A DNA stretch of 7,585 nt, taken from positions 1 through 7,585 of the forward strand of contig DHCD01000011.1 of NCBI GenBank assembly GCA_002398105.1, given 5' to 3'. Under the pieces are notes generated by a model, which was not told where the DNA came from, ran no database searches, and saw only the letters and a program-made list of their open reading frames with translations. How positions within the stretch are numbered: the stretch's first letter is position 1; each line of letters starts with the position of its first letter. Shown here piece by piece: positions 5,231 to 7,585 of the stretch. The DNA is from Syntrophomonas sp. UBA4911. Its GTDB lineage: Bacteria; Bacillota; Syntrophomonadia; Syntrophomonadales; Syntrophomonadaceae. Position numbers and translations under genes: made by a program.

Positions 5231-7585
5231 CTATTTATTATCGGTAGGGATTCTCATCCCATAGAAAGAGCGCCATACAAAAAACAGAGCAATAGCCAGG
5301 AACACAATGCCCACAGTAGGAGCAATCTGGCGGAACGATTCCGAGATAGCGATTTCCATGGCCAGCAGCCCGAACAGAGTGGTGAACTTGATGATCGGGT
5401 TCAGGGCTACCGAAGAAGTATCCTTGAAAGGATCGCCTACCGTATCGCCTACCACCGATGCGTCATGCAGGGGGGTGCCTTTTTCCTGCAGGTCCACTTC
5501 CACTACCTTTTTGGCATTATCCCAGCAGCCCCCGGCATTAGCCATGAACACCGCCTGGAATAATCCGAACACCGCAATTGATATCAGGTAGGAGACGAAC
5601 AGGGAAACCGGAGCTTCACTGCCGGAAGGAGCAGCCAGGCAGGCAAAGGCTAAGGCAAATGAGAATATGGCGATAAAGATGTTGAGCATGCCGGCCTGGG
5701 CATATTGGGTGCAGATTTTGACCACTTCTTTGGAGTTTTCGATATTGGCGGTCTGATTGGCATTGTCGTCCAGGTGGATGTTATTTTTGATATATTGCAC
5801 CGCCCGGTAAGCGCCGGTGGTGACCGCCTGGGTGGAGGCTCCGGTGAACCAGAAGATCACTGCCCCGCCGCAGATGAATCCTAAGATGGTGTAAGGATTG
5901 AGCAGGTTGAGGATAGTTTCCGGCTCTACCCCCAGTACGCTCTGGATAACCAGGATCAGGGAGAAGATCATGGTGGTGGCCCCTACCACCGCCGTACCGA
6001 TCAGCACCGGCTTGGCTGTGGCTTTGAAGGTGTTGCCGGCCCCGTCGTTGGCTTCCAGATAGTATTTGGCTTTATCAAAGTCAGGTTTGAAACCGAAGTC
6101 TTTTTCAATCTGTTTTTCCACCTCGGGAATTTCTTCAATCAAAGAGAGCTCGTAGATGGATTGGGCATTGTCGGTAACCGGGCCGTAACTGTCAACCGCT
6201 ATGGTAACCGGTCCCATACCCAGCATACCGAAGGCCACCAGGCCGAAGGCGAATATGGAAGGATAGATCATGATATCGGCTAAACCAAATCCGCTGGCAT
6301 AGTAAGCCCCGAACATGAGCGCCAGGAAAACCATGCCGATCCAGAAGGCGCTGAAGTTGCCGGCCACCAGACCGGACAGGATATTGAGGGAAGGTCCCCC
6401 TTCCCGGGATGCCTTGACCACTTCCGCTACGTGACTGGATTTGGGGCTGGTGAATATTTTGGTGAATTCCGGGATAATAGCCGCGCCCAGGGTACCGAAA
6501 CTTATGATTATGGCCAGTACGAACCAGAGGGCGGAAAGCTCTGCCGGTACTCCGGAATTGGGTCCCAGGAGCATATAGCTGACCACAAAGGTAACTACGA
6601 TGGAGAGGATGGAGGTGATCCATACCAGACTGGTCAGAGGCTGTTCAAAATCCAGATCCTCCACCTGAGAATACTTGGCCTGGCTCATGCTTCTATTGAT
6701 ATAGAAGGCTACCACGGAGGTAATCACCATGAGAACCCGCATGACGAAGATCCAGGTAAGCAGAGCCGTCTGCAGGGCCGGGGCTACCGCCAGGACGATG
6801 AAAGTAACCAGGGCCACTCCGGTAACCCCGTAGGTCTCAAAGCCGTCGGCGGTGGGTCCTACGCTGTCGCCGGCGTTATCTCCGGTACAGTCGGCAATAA
6901 CTCCCGGGTTGCGGGGATCGTCTTCTTTGATGCCGAAAACGATCTTCATCAGGTCGGAACCGATGTCGGCTATCTTGGTGAAAATACCGCCGGCAATACG
7001 CAGGGCGCTGGCCCCCAGGGATTCACCCACGGCAAAACCGATAAAACTTGCTCCCGCCAATTCCCGGGGAACAAAGAGCAGGATGATCAGCATCATGATC
7101 AGCTCCACGCAGACCAGGAGCAAACCGATGCTCATGCCGGCATCCAAAGCTATATTCAATACCTTGAGCGGTTTGCGGGTAAGGCCGGCAAAAGCCGTTC
7201 TGCTGTTGGCCAGGGTATTCATGCGGATACCGTACCAGGCTACGCTGTAGGAACCGAGAATACCGATTACGGTCCACATCAGGATGAACAATACCCCGCC
7301 CACCGGCATTTGCTGCAGGAAGCCGAAGTAGAAGGCTATACACACGCCGATAAAGGCAAAGAGGATGGCCAGGAATTTACCTTGCTGAATCAGGTAGGTC
7401 TTGCAGGTTTCATAGATGGTATTGGCTACATCCAGCATTGCCGGATGGGCCTCCAGTTTTTTTACTTTGTTGAACTGGTATAGCCCGAACAGCATTCCCA
7501 GTATGCATACCACTATGCCGATGAGAAGCAGGTGGTTCTGGTCCGCGCTTAGTTTCGGTATCATCAGGTTGGCCTCGCTGGCCAC
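5231..7585 (-). CDS. hppA: Membrane-bound ion-translocating pyrophosphatase (reaches window edge)
   Basis: This integral membrane enzyme couples pyrophosphate hydrolysis to pumping of H+ or Na+. The 784 visible residues show many hydrophobic helices and the family's catalytic motifs in order: DIGSD (207-211), EDDPRNP (221-227), GDNAGDSVG (235-243), DSYGPVTDNA (465-474), GGCWDNAKK (685-693) and VGDTVGDPFKDTS (712-724). Glu250 in ADGFETYG stands at the semi-conserved helix-6 glutamate, as in Rhodospirillum rubrum-type and Thermotoga enzymes. Lys521 in GNTFKA takes the place of the alanine of K+-dependent enzymes, so K+-independent, probably H+-pumping activity is inferred. Several signature residues differ from the usual family forms: GPTADGF for GMAADLF, SSV for SGP after GDPFKDT, and a longer charged loop at 484-512. 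The frame reaches the window edge with a GTG as first codon, and an ATG at 7564-7562 would give 777 residues. The true start cannot be fixed without the upstream sequence. Confidence 0.95.
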   Translation of the reverse strand: MASEANLMIPKLSADQNHLLLIGIVVCILGMLFGLYQFNKVKKLEAHPAMLDVANTIYETCKTYLIQQGKFLAILFAFIGVCIAFYFGFLQQMPVGGVLFILMWTVIGILGSYSVAWYGIRMNTLANSRTAFAGLTRKPLKVLNIALDAGMSIGLLLVCVELIMMLIILLFVPRELAGASFIGFAVGESLGASALRIAGGIFTKIADIGSDLMKIVFGIKEDDPRNPGVIADCTGDNAGDSVGPTADGFETYGVTGVALVTFIVLAVAPALQTALLTWIFVMRVLMVITSVVAFYINRSMSQAKYSQVEDLDFEQPLTSLVWITSILSIVVTFVVSYMLLGPNSGVPAELSALWFVLAIIISFGTLGAAIIPEFTKIFTSPKSSHVAEVVKASREGGPSLNILSGLVAGNFSAFWIGMVFLALMFGAYYASGFGLADIMIYPSIFAFGLVAFGMLGMGPVTIAVDSYGPVTDNAQSIYELSLIEEIPEVEKQIEKDFGFKPDFDKAKYYLEANDGAGNTFKATAKPVLIGTAVVGATTMIFSLILVIQSVLGVEPETILNLLNPYTILGFICGGAVIFWFTGASTQAVTTGAYRAVQYIKNNIHLDDNANQTANIENSKEVVKICTQYAQAGMLNIFIAIFSFALAFACLAAPSGSEAPVSLFVSYLISIAVFGLFQAVFMANAGGCWDNAKKVVEVDLQEKGTPLHDASVVGDTVGDPFKDTSSVALNPIIKFTTLFGLLAMEIAISESFRQIAPTVGIVFLAIALFFVWRSFYGMRIPTDNK

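Noticed and set aside
6431..7483. Plus-strand open frame of 350 codons opposite hppA
   Set aside because: It lies wholly antisense to a well-supported gene, is rich in Gly, His, Gln and Asp as expected for the complement of membrane-protein codons, and has no recognisable domain.

Overview
The window looks like a piece of chromosome from an anaerobic, spore-forming member of the Bacillota, probably class Clostridia. The best evidence is an intact pro-sigma-K gene of the Bacillus/Clostridium sporulation type, next to a membrane-bound pyrophosphatase, with GGAGGTG-type ribosome binding sites and frequent TTG/GTG starts. I cannot name a genus from the sequence alone; a syntrophic or Peptococcaceae-like lineage would fit but is only a guess.

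Layout: (1) Positions 7-299 hold a short CRISPR tract. Four direct 36-bp repeats (52-299) are separated by 34-35 bp spacers, and a fifth repeat copy lies in opposite orientation (7-42), head to head with the first. (2) Positions 329-3079 hold a compact plus-strand CRISPR operon: cas1, cas2 and a CARF-HEPN ribonuclease of the Csm6 family. Together with a repeat 3' end (ACGGAAAC) like that of Streptococcus thermophilus type III-A, this points to a type III-A system. No cas10, csm2-csm5 or cas6 lies in the window. (3) Positions 3080-3464 contain no intact gene. They hold a minus-strand remnant of a membrane protein that ends at csm6, and a candidate operator/promoter for the next operon. (4) Positions 3465-4267 encode a type II toxin-antitoxin pair, with a Phd-like antitoxin followed by a RelE/ParE-like toxin. 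(5) Positions 4268-5114 hold sigK, preceded by a dyad and a candidate sigma-K-type promoter. (6) Two hairpin terminators separate sigK from a convergent minus-strand gene. (7) Positions 5231-7585 hold hppA, an ion-pumping membrane pyrophosphatase that reaches the window edge.

How the parts work together: Cas1-Cas2 would add spacers to the array. The type III effector, presumably encoded to the left or elsewhere, would make cyclic oligoadenylate on target recognition, and Csm6 would respond with non-specific RNA cleavage. The gene remnant and the toxin-antitoxin pair on the right flank suggest that the defence cassette (about 7-4267) was inserted beside the conserved sigK-hppA backbone. The most unusual structures are the head-to-head CRISPR repeat pair and the csm6-bearing adaptation operon without its effector. 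The dyad at the sigK promoter and the altered signature residues of the pyrophosphatase also deserve a look.
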